A DNA stretch of 64,000 nt from Rhodamnia argentea (taxonomy: Eukaryota > Streptophyta > Magnoliopsida > Myrtales > Myrtaceae), in contig NC_063155.1 of the NCBI RefSeq assembly GCF_020921035.1, positions 7,301,001-7,365,000 of the forward strand. Reading direction: 5' to 3'. Both the position numbers and the translations under genes were made by a program. The notes beneath the pieces are model-generated. The model had not been told where the DNA came from. It worked only from the letters and a program-made list of their open reading frames with translations, and searched no databases. Numbering within the stretch: position 1 is the first letter of the stretch; the number at the start of each line of letters is the position of its first letter. Below, piece after piece: positions 36,266 to 48,388 of the stretch.

Positions 36266-38142
36266 TCTGTTTGTTTTGCGAAAAATATGAAATTTCTGAA
36301 AAATATTTTCCATGAAATAATTTTCTTATAATATTTTTTTGCGCTTGGCTCAAACCCGAAAGTGAACCGAAAAACAGTTTCGTCGATTCATAAGGACTTG
36401 CGCTAGTGACTTGCACATGGGTATCCTACAATTGGGCACGGTTTCCGGCATCCCGAGCCTCGATCCTCGGCTCTCGAGCACTAGCAAGAGCACCAATCCC
36501 AAGAACATGGTACATGTGCCCGGCTCCTTAGTGCCTTGGAGGGACCCCGACGTTCGGGCTCAAATTTATCAAGGTACGGCTTTGGGGTGCCTAGGTCCCT
36601 AATGACACAAGTTGAGCTCGGGTCCATAGAGATCGGGCTCAATACCCCGACACTAATGCTCGGTTAGTCTTTGGCGCCGGCACTCGAGTCCATTGAGGCG
36701 GGCCTCGGATCTCGGCACTTGTTCACAAGTCTATCAAAATCGGCCCTAGATCCCGGGCACCCGGGCCGTGTTCATCAAGGTCGGGTCCTTGCATGGGACA
36801 CCGAAGCCGGGATGTGGGGTCCATGTCCATCAAGGGTTGGCGGAAGACCCTAGTGCCTGTGGCCGGGTCCTCGATGCCTAGGCCCAAGCCCATCGAGGTT
36901 GGGGCTAGGTCCCCGTCAACTAGGTCCTAACATTGGGTACCCGGGGCCCAACCTTTATGGACTCAAGGCTAGGGCGCCGAATACCAAGCCTAGCCTTGAT
37001 GTACCCGAGTTGGGGCACTAGGAATTCGTGCAAAGGCACAAGTCTTGGGCTTGGCCTTGATGGACACAATCACGGACGTAAGGACTCGGGCCCAAGCACT
37101 AGGGTTCTAGGCCTAGCCTTGACATACTTGGGTCTTAACTTGATTGACCCGAGCAATGGTGCTAAGAACCCGGGCATAAGCATTGGGGTCTTGGGCCTAA
37201 CATAGACGGACTTAGGCTAGGCACTGGGGACCCGGGCAAGGGCGTCGGGGACCCGAGCTCGACCATGATGGACCCCTAGGCCCAAGTGTTGAGGACCCGG
37301 CTTCGATGGAGTCGGACATGTGCACCGAAGACCTAGGCATGAGCATTGGGTCCCGGTTTGGCCTCGATGTACCCGGGTAGGGGCACCAGAAACCCGAGCA
37401 CTTGCACCGGGTCCTCAACCCCGCCTCAATGGGCTCGGGTGCGGAGGCCGTGGACCTTCACCTTGGCACTAAGGGCTCGAGCCCGACCTTGATGGGCTCA
37501 AGCGAAGAGGCTGTGGACCCTTGCCTTGGCGCCAAGGTCCTCGACCGGCCTCGATGGGCTCAAGCGTAGAGGTCGAGGACCCTCGCCCTAGCTTTGGGGT
37601 CCCGCACCCAACATAGATGGACCTAGGCTTAGGTGTAGGGACAAGGACACACCCGGCCACGATGGACTCATATTCGGGCGCGCGAGATCTCGGGCTCACT
37701 TTGGTGGACCCGGGTGTGAGCACCGAGGACACGAGCCTAGCCTTGATGTACCCAAGCTTGACCTAGATGGACTCGTCTTTGGGCGCTAGGATCCCGGGCA
37801 CGAGAGTTCCGAACCCAGTAGTGATGGACCGAAGCTTGGATCTTGGCTTTGTCTCGACGGATCTTGGCTTCTCCTCGGTGGACTTCGATAGACCCAGCTC
37901 TAACATCTAGACCTGGCCCCGCTACCAAGGGTTGGAATAAGCATTGGGTTTTCCATGCTCAAGCGCATAGTTTCTGATATAAGTGTCGATAGCTAGTCAT
38001 ACTTTGAAAAATGATTTTCGATGTTTTAAAGAGGCAATCAATTTTCCTAAGTTTAAGTACAAATTTTCTATTGACTTATTTTCCTGAGTGATCCAAACAT
38101 CGAAAAATGGGAAAAATATTTTTCGTGAAACAAACGGAGTCT
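36266..38142. mobile_element. Inverted-repeat element carrying a minisatellite
   Basis: The left end reads CTGTTTGTTTTGCGAAAAAT and the right end, read inverted, CTCCGTTTGTTTCACGAAAA, with ATATTTT(T)CC following in both. These ends frame the GC-rich tandem array at 36.4-37.94 kb. The same end motif defines the small element at 62.88-63.07 kb, so this looks like an expanded member of that family. No transposase and no clear target duplication. Confidence 0.5.
36400..37940. repeat. Degenerate GC-rich minisatellite, unit about 62 bp
   Basis: The clearest copies lie at about 37430-37570, where 'gatgggctcaagcg-agagg' recurs at 62-63 base steps. Variants of 'ccttgatgga', 'cccgggc' and 'ctagg' recur through the whole stretch, implying about 25 units. 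Open frames on both strands (60-90 codons, rich in Gly, Pro, Ser, Arg) arise from the repeat and are not genes. Composition contrasts sharply with the AT-rich flanks. Confidence 0.75.
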
Positions 38143-38409
38143 TAGTCCTCGTAATGCTTGTGAACTGTATTAACCAAGACAATGGCATTCATATGCTTCT
38201 CCATTTACTTCATGAGTATTAACTTCCATGTATAATTTGACATCCATGTACATCGTTATACATAAATGTAATGCGTGCTACACATATACGGAGGACACAC
38301 TGAGGAATACAGAATGCTGCAAAATGCAGATCTAAGTTTATTTCCCCTAGAGCAAGGGGTGAGAGTCCCATATGATATGGCAGCAGAACTTTCCCTTTAT
38401 GTTAAAGCC

Positions 38410-38899
38410 TTAACTTAGATGGCGGAGCATCCATGGAGGAAGAAGTGTACCGGCCCGCGGCTGAGTCAGGTTTTCTCTGTCGTCGTGCCTGTTGTGTCTC
38501 GCTTGATAAGTGCCACCACTGCATAATTTCACACACATCTTATTGTTTAGAACAGGCAATGGAAACCAGCTAATCTGCTAAACTACTTGCAGAACATAGC
38601 TTTCAGAATTTAGATAATTGAAACTGGAGATATGTCCCAATTGTCAACTGCACTAGATGCATTCACTTGACTAACTTTATAAGCTGCATTCAATCTGAAA
38701 TGCTACAAGACTCAGGGAAAAAAGTACCTCATACCGAACCCTTTACTATAATAAGTACTTGAGAAGTGCTATACTGTTGTGTAGAGAAAATAGTATGTTT
38801 TAGAGATTATCTCGTCAGTTTCACGTGGCAGAACGAGTGTCGGTGTGCAGACATGAGAGCATCCTAGCGTATGTGCCAGCATTCGAGAGATTGAAATCT

Positions 38900-38939
<40 letters not shown>

Positions 38940-41900
38940 GATGTCCAGAGATGGCAAGTTGAGGGGTCGAATAACAGGTGAGTCAAGTGCATGGTCTTGC
39001 TGCTCCCACTGAGCTTGCAGGGCTAGGGCCTTCTCCTTCTCCTTTACCTGTTTTCAGCAAAATAATTTCAAAAAGCCATGAGCATGTACTCTTTTTCTAA
39101 ACATATATCTCCAAAAAGGTGATTTTACTTAAATATAATGAAACTAAAAGAAACTCTTCAGGCAAATTCATTGAAGCAATGCTAATGCTTCACGAGATTT
39201 TGAGAAATTTTGCTACATCAGTACCATTACCAAAAAAGAATACCATCATAACCCTTACACCAACCATTTGTCAAGTCATAGCTAACAAATATATGTCTCT
39301 GGTCAAGCAACGGTGAAATACGGTCATCGTACATCGGGAAGCTAGTTTTTGGACGGGTTATAGAGAGCTAGCTCAAATGACTACCGACTTCTTTTAATTT
39401 GTCATATGTCCAGATGTATTTGACTCAAAAGGTGAGTCCATTGAAGAAGATTAATTACTCACTTTCTTTGTAAGCAGGTTGTTTTGCTCCTGCAATGCCC
39501 TATCCTGTGGGAAGACGAAAACAGTCAGCAGATCTTCAACCACTATACTGGTATCTGGAAAAACTGTTGCAGGGTTTAAATTTGTCCTCAACGTGATGAA
39601 CATGGTCAATCACAAAACAACAATCATATATTGGTCAACATCTCTCACCCATCTAAAGCCCTATTATTTGTGCTTGAGCCACTCTAAATATAGTCAACAT
39701 ATTTGCCTATCTAGATTAAAAAGATAGCCATCATGTTCTAAGTATCACGTGAAAATTTTCTTCTACTGTGCCAACAAATTTGATAGGCATACCTTTTTCT
39801 GAAGCACTGAGATTGATTCATGCATGAGCTGATTCTGTTCAGCAAAGTTTAGAGTGCAATCAGCCACACCCAAGACCTGACAATAGTAACATTGGCTTTC
39901 AAATGAATCTCGCTTGTACGTACCTTTCTCGATCTTATGTGTTTAAGAGCAGAATCAAGTTGCTGCTCCAAATTTTGCAGGTCTTTGAGGCTCAAAGAAT
40001 CAAGATCTTCTCCCATGAAATGCCTGAAACAATCAAGCAAATATCGAGATTCGTTAGCTTCGAATAATTTTCAGTTCTGGCAGTAACTTCGTCTCAGTAC
40101 ACATATACCTATGATTTCTCTGTAAAACTTCAAGTCTGGCCTTGAGCTTAGCATGCTGCAAAGTCCAGCTACCCTGAAACACTCAAACGGATTTCTCTCT
40201 TAGTGGATATAGAAGCTTCTGCGATCGGGTAGAGAAAGCCACAGCTAAGGTACGGGCTTGGAATGATAGCAAAGAGAAAAAGAAATCAAATACGAAGAAC
40301 CTATTCTTTATTCGTGCTTGTTTCTACTACTGATCTAGGATTTAGTGCTAACTGATTTGTCATAGCAAAAGGAGCTCTTTTTATTTATATGTGAAACTAT
40401 AACAAGATGCCATTCTTGCTTCTATGATTCTTGCATATCAAATTTATCAGCAAATTTAAAGACTTGCACGTCCAGTGATATGCACAGATTCTGCACATTG
40501 CAGCTCGATGGGTAAGTACTAAAAGTCGAGCGGAACATCGTTGTTGGAATTTATGATCCAATTTCTAGAAACATCTAGCATGGATGAGATATTCGGCATA
40601 TATATTTGGGGAATAGTCTAGATTTTTGTTGAAATATCGAAGACATTCCTGAAAGTAGCATTGAGATATTCGTAGAAAAGTCTAGATATATCTAGGAGAA
40701 ATCTAAGATATTTCTAGAAAAGCTCCACAGAATATTGAAGACATATAAAAAGAACAGAAGAAGAGGCTAATTCTTTAGGTCTATCAGAAGTTTCTGGTTG
40801 GGTGTCTTACTATCGATTCCGTCTCACTTGCAAGAACTTGGCGCTCCGCGTGCGAGTATCTTTCATAGCGTTCGAGAATTCTCTCCATGCTGTGAAAAGA
40901 AGCAGAACCGAAACATGTGTTACGAAGTAAGTACGTTTAATAAGATGAAGCGTCTACAAGATAGAAAATTGAAATAAGACTTCCAAATAAGATCATAACC
41001 ACATAGGCAGATGGAAGTATGGTATTGCAGTTCCCTCACAAGTCTATATATATGTAGAACGAGATTATTATCGAATTGGACACGTACTTAGCCTCACGAC
41101 TAGTTGATCACTGTCGATGAGCACTTGAAAGCAGGCTTGAGAATAGATTAAAAGCTGTTAATCGACAAGATTATGAACGAGCTTAAAGAGCAAGTTTAAT
41201 CATGAGCCACGCTCGTAGCTGGAGTTTTGCTTTACTACGAAAATGGAGGTCATCAAAAGTGGCAGCATGAGGGGCATTGAAGACGACCCAGTACGCAATC
41301 CGGACAATAGTGATCAGCATCAGTGGCCATCATGGGAGAGGAACAGAAAGAGAAAGTTTTTCTTGTACAATAGTTACCCCAAGTCAAGATAGAAATGCCG
41401 GATGTCTGTCAACTGGGTCAAATGGTAATTTCACGCTCGTACCACCACCACCCTCTTGAGCCATCACGTTCCACAAGCGACGTTGTCACAGTTTGGAGTG
41501 AAAATGTATGTTCCAAAGATATAGGAGGATGCTTACATCATCCTTCCCTCAATTTGAGAATCACAAATTAAGGATTTGGTTCACTACTTATGTTTTCTAA
41601 TCCTTCCCGGCCCCGTCTTCTTCACTACTAATCTCCATCTTCATTGGAAAATCAGTGTTAAAACCTGTTAATGAACTTCTCAGGGAAAATCTTTTGGAAA
41701 TAATATCATGATTCCTACCATTTTCGAGAAAGTTCATGCTTTCCATGGTATTCCTCTAGAAAATTTACTTATAGTCAAAACAAATTTCACCCAAAAAAAA
41801 AAAAAAAAAAAAAAAAGCTCGAGAAGATGAGTTGCGCTGCACAATTCCTAATCTACTGCCTGAAAGCAAGTTAATTGCACTTATTCTAAGCATAAACTAC

Positions 41901-44156
41901 AAAACCTGTACTTTCTAGCCGAATTCATGCAATTAGCCTTAACGTTCAAGGTTAGACCCAAGTCCAACCAACCCCACAAGAGAAATTGCATCTTCAGCCT
42001 CTTCTTTGTACAGACCCTGATAAGAGTTCAAACTCCAGTTGCTATATAGAGGATTTGCCTACACTTCTTAATCCCTTAGCTGTCCTTGATCACGAATGCA
42101 TTATCACGAAAATGATTCATTTAGATCGAAGATGAAATTACAAGTTGAGAAAGGCATATTCTACTTTCTTGACATCCAAAAAGGAAAGTTGATTCATCAT
42201 GGCAAATTGTGACGGATGGGAAACAAAAGCATATAATCATTTTCACTGGAAAGTGAGATTCTTTTGTCTTCTCATTGCAAGAACCAAATTAATCACAACA
42301 ATTCACTAGGATAGTCAATGTTCTCCGATGCATATCGACACAAATGGTCACTGAATTTCAGAAAAATATGAGATTCAATCCATTAACTTTTAATTTGTCT
42401 AGTTTAGTCCCTGAGTTATTGCGCTCATATTCAATTTAGTCTTAATTATACAAAAATGTACAATATTGTTATTCTACTAATTCAAGTTTAGGGACGATAT
42501 TGACCCATTTTTATATAGTCTAGTGACTAAATTGAACATGTGTCAAAAGTTCATAAACGATATTGCACATTGAGCTAAATTTTAGGAATCATAATAAATA
42601 AATTAAAAGGTTAGGAAGCATGTTGCACATTAAATCATAATTTTGTATCATTTTTTCCTTACCCAGAACAACAGTTTAGCCGCATGAATCCACTGACTCA
42701 AGCGGTGGAAGAAGACAAATGAACCAAGACATGTCTCTTCAAACAAGAAAACACATCACATCATGATTAAACTTCTGGGTTATCCAGAAAGGAATTCTAG
42801 CTGCGTAAATAGCCTTCCCTACGAAGAAAGCTCCAGCTGGATGATTAGGCCGAACGAATCATCCTCTCCAAACTTCAAAAATCACGCGTTGGAATAGTAG
42901 GGAACAGATTGGAATGCTAGTGAACAGATCCACCATCGCTTGCAAACTTGCCGAGTGCTCTGTGCACAATATTTAGTGTGTGCATAGAGTCACCATCCGT
43001 CCATTCAGGAGCATAAATTAGAGTTAATACCATAAAAAATTACAAATTTATTTATTTAAAATAAATTTATCTCAAATTATTTTTTTTATCCTAAAAAATT
43101 TCAAATCGATGCACTTACAACAAATTTATCTCAAACTACCAAAAATTTGAAGTTGGTACACACATGATAAATTTATCTTTGATTAGTTTTCATTAAATTG
43201 GATTAATTTAGTGAAAAAACTTTCAAATTGCTACACAAATGACAAAAGGATGGTAAAAATTCTCAAACTGTCATACTTTATTCAAATCAACAATTTGACG
43301 ATAAAATTTAATGAAAATTAACGAAGAATAAATTTGTCAAAAGTGTATCAATTTGAGATTTTTATTGATTAAAATATTAATTTATGATAAATTTATTACC
43401 AATGTACTGGTTTAAAGTTTTTTTTTTAAAGTATTAACCTTTTAAAATACAGACCCGAATGCTGTTTAGATTGTAGAGTGCCCTAACATCAGTTAACAGC
43501 AAGCATGCTTTCTTCATATCCAGTTCTGATTATACGCAACATCTCCGAGGACGACGAAAAAGATGGTGGAGATGAATTGATCTGTTCAAAACTGAGCCCT
43601 TTTATGCAGAATTAAGAGCTCTTTCACCACGTTACAGATGGAGTTTATATTCGCGTTGCGCCTTCGCACTTCAAAACGCGACATGCTTTCTGCTTCATTT
43701 TTCATCAGGTGCAAGCACAAAGGAAAAAAAAACTTTCTGGAATTGGTAAAGAAACAGCAATCACGACACGACACCTCTGAATGCCCAAACCTGAACACGC
43801 AAAGAAACAAGAAGCCACGAAAACCGCGAGGGCGAGAGGACATTCAAAGGAAATCAAGAAGTGTTCCAGAACGGGGCGGGCGGGCGGGCGGGCGGCGGAG
43901 ACGGCGGGGAAGGAAGGAAGGAATGGTGATGGAGGCGGGGTTTGGGGGGGTTGGGTTGGAGGGAACGTTACCAGGAATCGGAGGAGTACTCGAAGAGCTT
44001 GCCCTTGGTGGAGAAGACGACGAGGGCGACCTCGGCGTCGCAGAGGACGGAGATCTCATGGGCCTTCTTGAGCAGACCGGTCCTCCTCTTGGAGAAGGTG
44101 ACCTGCCGGTTGATCTTGTTCTCTATCCTCTTCAGCTGAAGCCTGCCCCTCCCCAT
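38410..44156 (-). CDS. FUL-like: MIKC MADS-box factor, FRUITFULL/APETALA1 clade
   Basis: Eight exons: 44156-43972, 40889-40811, 40173-40109, 40023-39924, 39834-39793, 39504-39463, 39047-38938, 38518-38410. Lengths are 185/79/65/100/42/42/110/109, the usual pattern of the AP1/FUL group, giving 243 residues. The MADS domain (1-61) starts [20 protein letters not shown] and ends FEYSSDS. The I and K regions include [53 protein letters not shown] and [10 protein letters not shown]. The C-terminus carries LPPWMLRHL, the paleoAP1/FUL motif, and lacks the CFAA end of euAP1 proteins, so I place it nearer FUL. Such proteins bind CArG boxes in DNA and control floral transition, meristem identity and fruit development. 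Intron 1 is 3.08 kb. Intron 7 begins inside a CT microsatellite (donor AA|GTCTCT). The gene lies 5.6 kb downstream of a SEP gene in the same direction. Confidence 0.95.
38901..38936. repeat. (GA)18 microsatellite at a splice donor
   Basis: On the sense (minus) strand this is a CT tract that starts at intron position 3 of intron 7 of the FUL-like gene; the donor GT is at 38937-38936. It is uninterrupted. Confidence 0.95.
41793..41816. repeat. Poly-A run in intron 1 of the FUL-like gene
   Basis: 24 consecutive A on the plus strand, poly-T in the sense of the gene. Confidence 0.9.
43022..43440. repeat. Inverted-repeat element, family A, copy 4, within intron 1
   Basis: Starts GAGTTAATACCATAAAAAATT and ends with the inverse AAAGTATTAACCTTTT. 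It lies inside the first intron of the FUL-like gene, an intron that often holds control sites in MADS genes. The copy is more AT-rich than the others. Confidence 0.6.
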
Positions 44157-44460
44157 CCTCTCCCCCGCCGCCAAAACGGCAAGAAACAAAACAAAGAGAG
44201 AGAGAGAGAGAGAGATGGGGTTGATGTTCTGTCTGGTCTGGTCTGGTCTGGTCCCTAGGGTATATTCTTGGAGGAGGAAGGAGCCGGGAGCGATCAACGG
44301 CAGGGGGACCAGGGAAGAAGAAAGAGCAGAGTGAGAGAGGAGGAGTGGTGGCTTCTGAGTGCCATATGTGGAAACGGCAGTGGCTAAAAACAGGCCTTTT
44401 TCGGAGGTCGGAGGTGGTTTTCGGATCCCGGCATTGGAAAACCGGGCCGGTTTCGTCAAC
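44157..44460 (-). promoter_or_regulatory. 5' leader of the FUL-like gene with two simple repeats
   Basis: Upstream of the start codon there is a CT tract (44195-44215, 39-59 bases upstream on the sense strand) and a five-fold GTCTG/CAGAC repeat (44231-44253). GA/CT tracts are known binding sites of plant BPC proteins; whether this one is used is inference. No clear TATA box was chosen. Confidence 0.4.
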
Positions 44461-44657
44461 AACGTTGTCGATGCCTGATTGGATCCGGACCCGCTCGTGA
44501 ATAGCGTCCGCGGTTTTTTTCTCTTCTCTCTCTCTGTGCATGCATACCTTTTCACCTGTACGTCTCGCGTCTTTCCTCCTCTTTTTCTCTCTTTTCTTGT
44601 CCTTGCCAAAATCTACCATCACCATTCAAAATATTACTATAATCGTATAAGCTAACA

Positions 44658-44660
<3 letters not shown>

Positions 44661-44693
<33 letters not shown>
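44661..44693. repeat. (TA)16 microsatellite
   Basis: Perfect TA repeat about 505 bases upstream of the FUL-like start codon. Confidence 0.95.
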
Positions 44694-44697
<4 letters not shown>

Positions 44698-44699
44698 GT

Positions 44700-45240
44700 A
44701 TGTAGACGTGGCCGGTTCCGGTTCGGAACCGCCGATTCTTAGGCCCAATGGCTCTTTTCTCCCGAGGCTCCTCTTTTTTTTTTTTTTTTTAACGGGTAGG
44801 AATCGGCCCGAAACTGGAGATTTCGGGCCCACGGTTCCATTTGGCCATATCTATGTGTATATGATAAGTGTGTTATAAGTCTTAAAATTTGTCACGAAAG
44901 TGCGATTGAGTTCTAAAACTTTTAAAAAGTGCAATCAAGTTCTTAAAATTGTCGGGAAGTGCAATTGAGTGCTAAAATATTCAAAAAGCGCAATTGATAG
45001 AATGACTTGATTCCATCAATTTGACAAGTTTTTAGGACTCGATTGCATTTTTTTAAAGTTTTAGGACTCGATCGCACTTTTGTGACAAGATTTGAGACTT
45101 GATTGCATCTTTTGAAAAGTGATAGGATTCCATTGTGCTTTCATGCCAAGTTTTAAAACTTAATTATAACTTTTGAAAGTTTCAGAACTCAATTACACTT
45201 TTCGTGACAAGTTTTAGGATTTCCGGTGCACTTATCCCTA
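44700..45240. repeat. GAACCGG-type remnant followed by family E element
   Basis: 44700-44840 carries CCGGTTCCGGTTCGGAACC and related words. From about 44866 to 45240 there are alternating 'aagtgcgattgagttctaaaac' and inverse 'gttttaggactcgatcgcac' segments, the family E pattern also seen at 58.16-59.19 kb, but without a GC-rich core. Confidence 0.55.
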
Positions 45241-45724
45241 TATAAACTACATGTGAGCATCACGATTGACTACATAGAATAAGTACATATTTCGAACCTA
45301 CGTATTTGTATTACCCCGGTTAGTTCGGTATCTAATTTCAGCAAGTACGAACGATTCCATGTTTAGGTCAATAATAAGGATGTATTTATATGCTTTCCGT
45401 CCCCACTTGCTTCTCTGAGTTTTGCCTCCATTGAATTTCTCTGGGACCAACGTACATTTATAGAAATCGTGTAGGAGAAATTGCACTGACAAATCTATAA
45501 AAGTTAATAAATGCTCTTAAAACCAAGATGTTATAAAATAAAAAATAAAAGGCCTAACATTGATTATTATCGGACTTTTTCGAGTGTAAGAAACACTGCT
45601 TCTATATATAAAACAAATGTACTTAATTTCTTTGCGATTATAGATCATATTAGCCCTCGTTGAGAAAAAATTAAAGTTCTGTAGTTGGCTTGCATGTTAC
45701 GGCTATTCCAACTTCTATTAAATT

Positions 45725-46262
45725 GGGTTAATACTATGAAAAATCCTAAATTGGTGCACATGTGCCAAACTTATTCAAAACTATTTTTTTAACTACAAAA
45801 AATCCTAAACCGACACACATGTGATAAATTTATCCCAAACTATTTTTTTGACCATAAAAAATTCTAAACTTGTGTATCTGTAACAAATTTACCATACACT
45901 AATTTTTTTACCATGAAATACCCAAAACCAAGATACCTGTAATAAATTTGCCCTCTGTTAAATTGAATTAATATTACGAAAAATCCTAAATTGATAAATT
46001 TGTGACAAACAGAGGGTAAAAACCCTAAATCGGTATACTCGTCAACCGCCATGTGTCATCCAACTCAGTAATTTGACAGCTAAATTTAATGAAAACTAAT
46101 AAAGGGTAAATTTGTCACGGATGTACTAGTTACGGATGTATCGGTTTAGGAAAAATTTGTCAAAAATGTACTAGTTTGGGATTTTTTGTGGTTAAAAAAA
46201 TAGTTTTGGGTAAATTTGTCACATGTATATCAGTTTGAGATTTTTTGTGGTATTAACCCTAT
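45725..46262. repeat. Inverted-repeat element, family A, copy 5
   Basis: The best preserved long copy. It starts GGTTAATACTATGAAAAATCC and ends GATTTTTTGTGGTATTAACCC. Both halves contain several roughly 60-base sub-repeats ('taaatttaccacaca / tgtgataaattt') pointing inward. Confidence 0.7.
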
Positions 46263-46750
46263 TAAATTTCGAGTTGTATTCTCATACCTCACCTCTCCCG
46301 GATTAGGTTATTGCAGATTTTTTGTCTCGATTTTTTAGTTAAATTTGTGCTTTATCAACGATAATCTAGTGACCATTGTAATAATCATCACCATTCTAAG
46401 AAAATTCCAAGAAAATCTCTTTTTCTTTACATTGCAAGTTTATGAACTGAAAATGAGGTTGTAAAGCAAAATTTGCTAATTATTTCTTCTACGGCCAACT
46501 TCCTAAGGACTAGATGTTAAGATGTTCGATTTGCAAAGGGGTATCACGCAAAATCCATTCTTCGCATAGCAGAATCTCTTAGGTGAATGTATATGTAGTA
46601 AAACGATGATGGACTAGTTAAAATGTTTGGCTCCGTATGATTAATGTGGGATTCCACCAGGCTCCAGTATTTGCTAGCAACAACACACTGGAAGCAGTCA
46701 ATCGATGTAGATGGATTTGAAATCTTATTCAAATCCAATATAGCACCTTT

Positions 46751-47080
46751 GGATACATAAGAAATGTATGGAATCGATTCTTTTTAATGAATAGGTCTGA
46801 TCGCAACTTCGAATATGGAAATTCAAAAGGATCAAATAGGAAATGATACTTTGAATCATAGAATTATAATGAAATATATGATGGACAAGCATTTATCGAA
46901 TTTGAAAAGGAGTCAGACGAAATGGTTCCAATCCTCTTATTTTTATTTCTCAATCCGAGAGATCCATGAATTGGGATCCTAATGTGTAAAGATATAAATG
47001 GTCCAATGGGAGCAAGAATTTCCAAGAACATTTTGAACATTTTGAACATTTTGTTTCCAAGCAAAAGAACCGTTTTCAAT
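46751..47080 (+). pseudogene. ycf2: Plastid DNA insertion: fragment of ycf2
   Basis: About 330 bases match what I know of the plastid ycf2 gene. Read in frame they start [20 protein letters not shown], and later blocks encode 'LSNLKK(S)Q-KKW', 'ERSMN-DP' and '[10 protein letters not shown]' with small changes. An extra A near 46820 shifts the frame and stops it, and substitutions are spread through the rest. In the plastid ycf2 encodes a very large essential protein; this short copy cannot work. It sits between the two MADS genes. Confidence 0.85.
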
Positions 47081-47925
47081 TAATTTCTTTCACAGAAAAT
47101 GAATATTTTGGAACATATTTTCTTAAAAATGTTACTTATGTCATATAAAATAAATAGTCCATGGAAAATGTTTTCATGACCGACAACGGTTTATATGTAA
47201 ACATTTTGGTGCACGCTGAAAACAATTTACGAGTCACTCATGAGTTTTTAGCATTGCAAGGAGGGACTGCCAGTGATGTATACTGGAGTAAGGTGGGGAT
47301 GATGACAAGTTCGCATGGCGCTCGTGGGTTAGGCTACACACGTAATGTAAGCGATAATTTTTTCGTTATAAGTGATACAAGCGATCATTTCTAGAAAATT
47401 AATTTTCAAATCTTTCATTTCCCACGAAACCAATGGAGAATGTTATTGTTTTCGACAACAATTTATGTATAAATATTTTTTTGAATAACGAAAATATTTT
47501 CGTATAGTCATTTTGAAAGTGATACAATCTAGCATTTTTCAGAACATGTTTTTTAAATTCATTATTTTTCTCTAAACAAACGAAGGCTAAGTATATAAAT
47601 TTTCTCCGTGAAGATTCTTGTTGTATTGTCTAACTGCTTAACTAAACAAAAAAAATTAACCCTTAACCCTAATTAGTCGCAAGAAATTTTTTCCTAGGAA
47701 AGAGGAAAAGCTTTTGAGTGGCATGCAGATACCAAGCCAAAATATTTTCTTGTTGCCATTAGCCGCAGTTTAAATCTTCAGATAAAATTTAGCTATCCGT
47801 ACCATATTGGTGCCCTTTGTGAATTTGAGTGATCCAAAATCCAGCCTCACGTCGCACATGGAAGTGATGTAGGAGATTAACATAATAACTTTTTATTCGA
47901 ATTTTTCGTCGTGATCTAGAATTTT
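47081..47925. other. Intergenic with arms of a degraded repeat
   Basis: 'gaatattttggaacatattttc' and 'tttttctctaaacaaacg' type arms, near 47095 and 47560, suggest an old inverted-repeat element of the 'aaacaaacgga' type. No gene seen. Confidence 0.35.
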
Positions 47926-47929
47926 CACC

Positions 47930-48388
47930 GTAATCCGACATGCTCGAATTCAGTCTTGTACATTTTGTATTTATGTCAGTTCAATCCATCCGGCCAATTT
48001 TGATAGGAAATTGATGACGTGAACGTTGACTTGTCTTACATGCATGGCCGGTGCTGGCGTGGATAGTTTTTAATTGTGATCTAACATTTTCGAATATTTA
48101 TTTATTTATTTATTCTTCTTTTATCTTTTTTTTTTAATTTTCCTTTAAAGTGCCCTGCGTGAATAAATAAATAAATGGAGAAAAAAATATCAAAATATTA
48201 TCAAAATTGTCCACGACAAGACCGTCCGCGTCACATAAGACGGTCGACGTCTACGTCAATAGTTTTCGGCTAAAGTTGATCGGATGAACTGAATTGACAC
48301 AAATATAAAAGGTTTGTGACTCAATTGACAAAACCAAAAATATTTATGACTGAATTGACATAAGTACAATAAGATTAGGACTTCTTTT
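47930..48388. repeat. Inverted-repeat element, family C, copy 4
   Basis: The left arm has 'gtcagttcaatccatccgg', the right arm has 'cggatgaactgaattgacac', inverted. The interior is AT-rich. Confidence 0.65.

Noticed and set aside
36411-37928. Several 60-90 codon ORFs on both strands
   Set aside because: They arise from the GC-rich 62-bp repeat; translations are repetitive Gly/Pro/Ser and change frame from unit to unit.
43638-44258. 206-codon plus-strand ORF over the FUL-like first exon
   Set aside because: It is the antisense of a well-supported MADS-box exon plus its leader; the residues are low-complexity and show no family.
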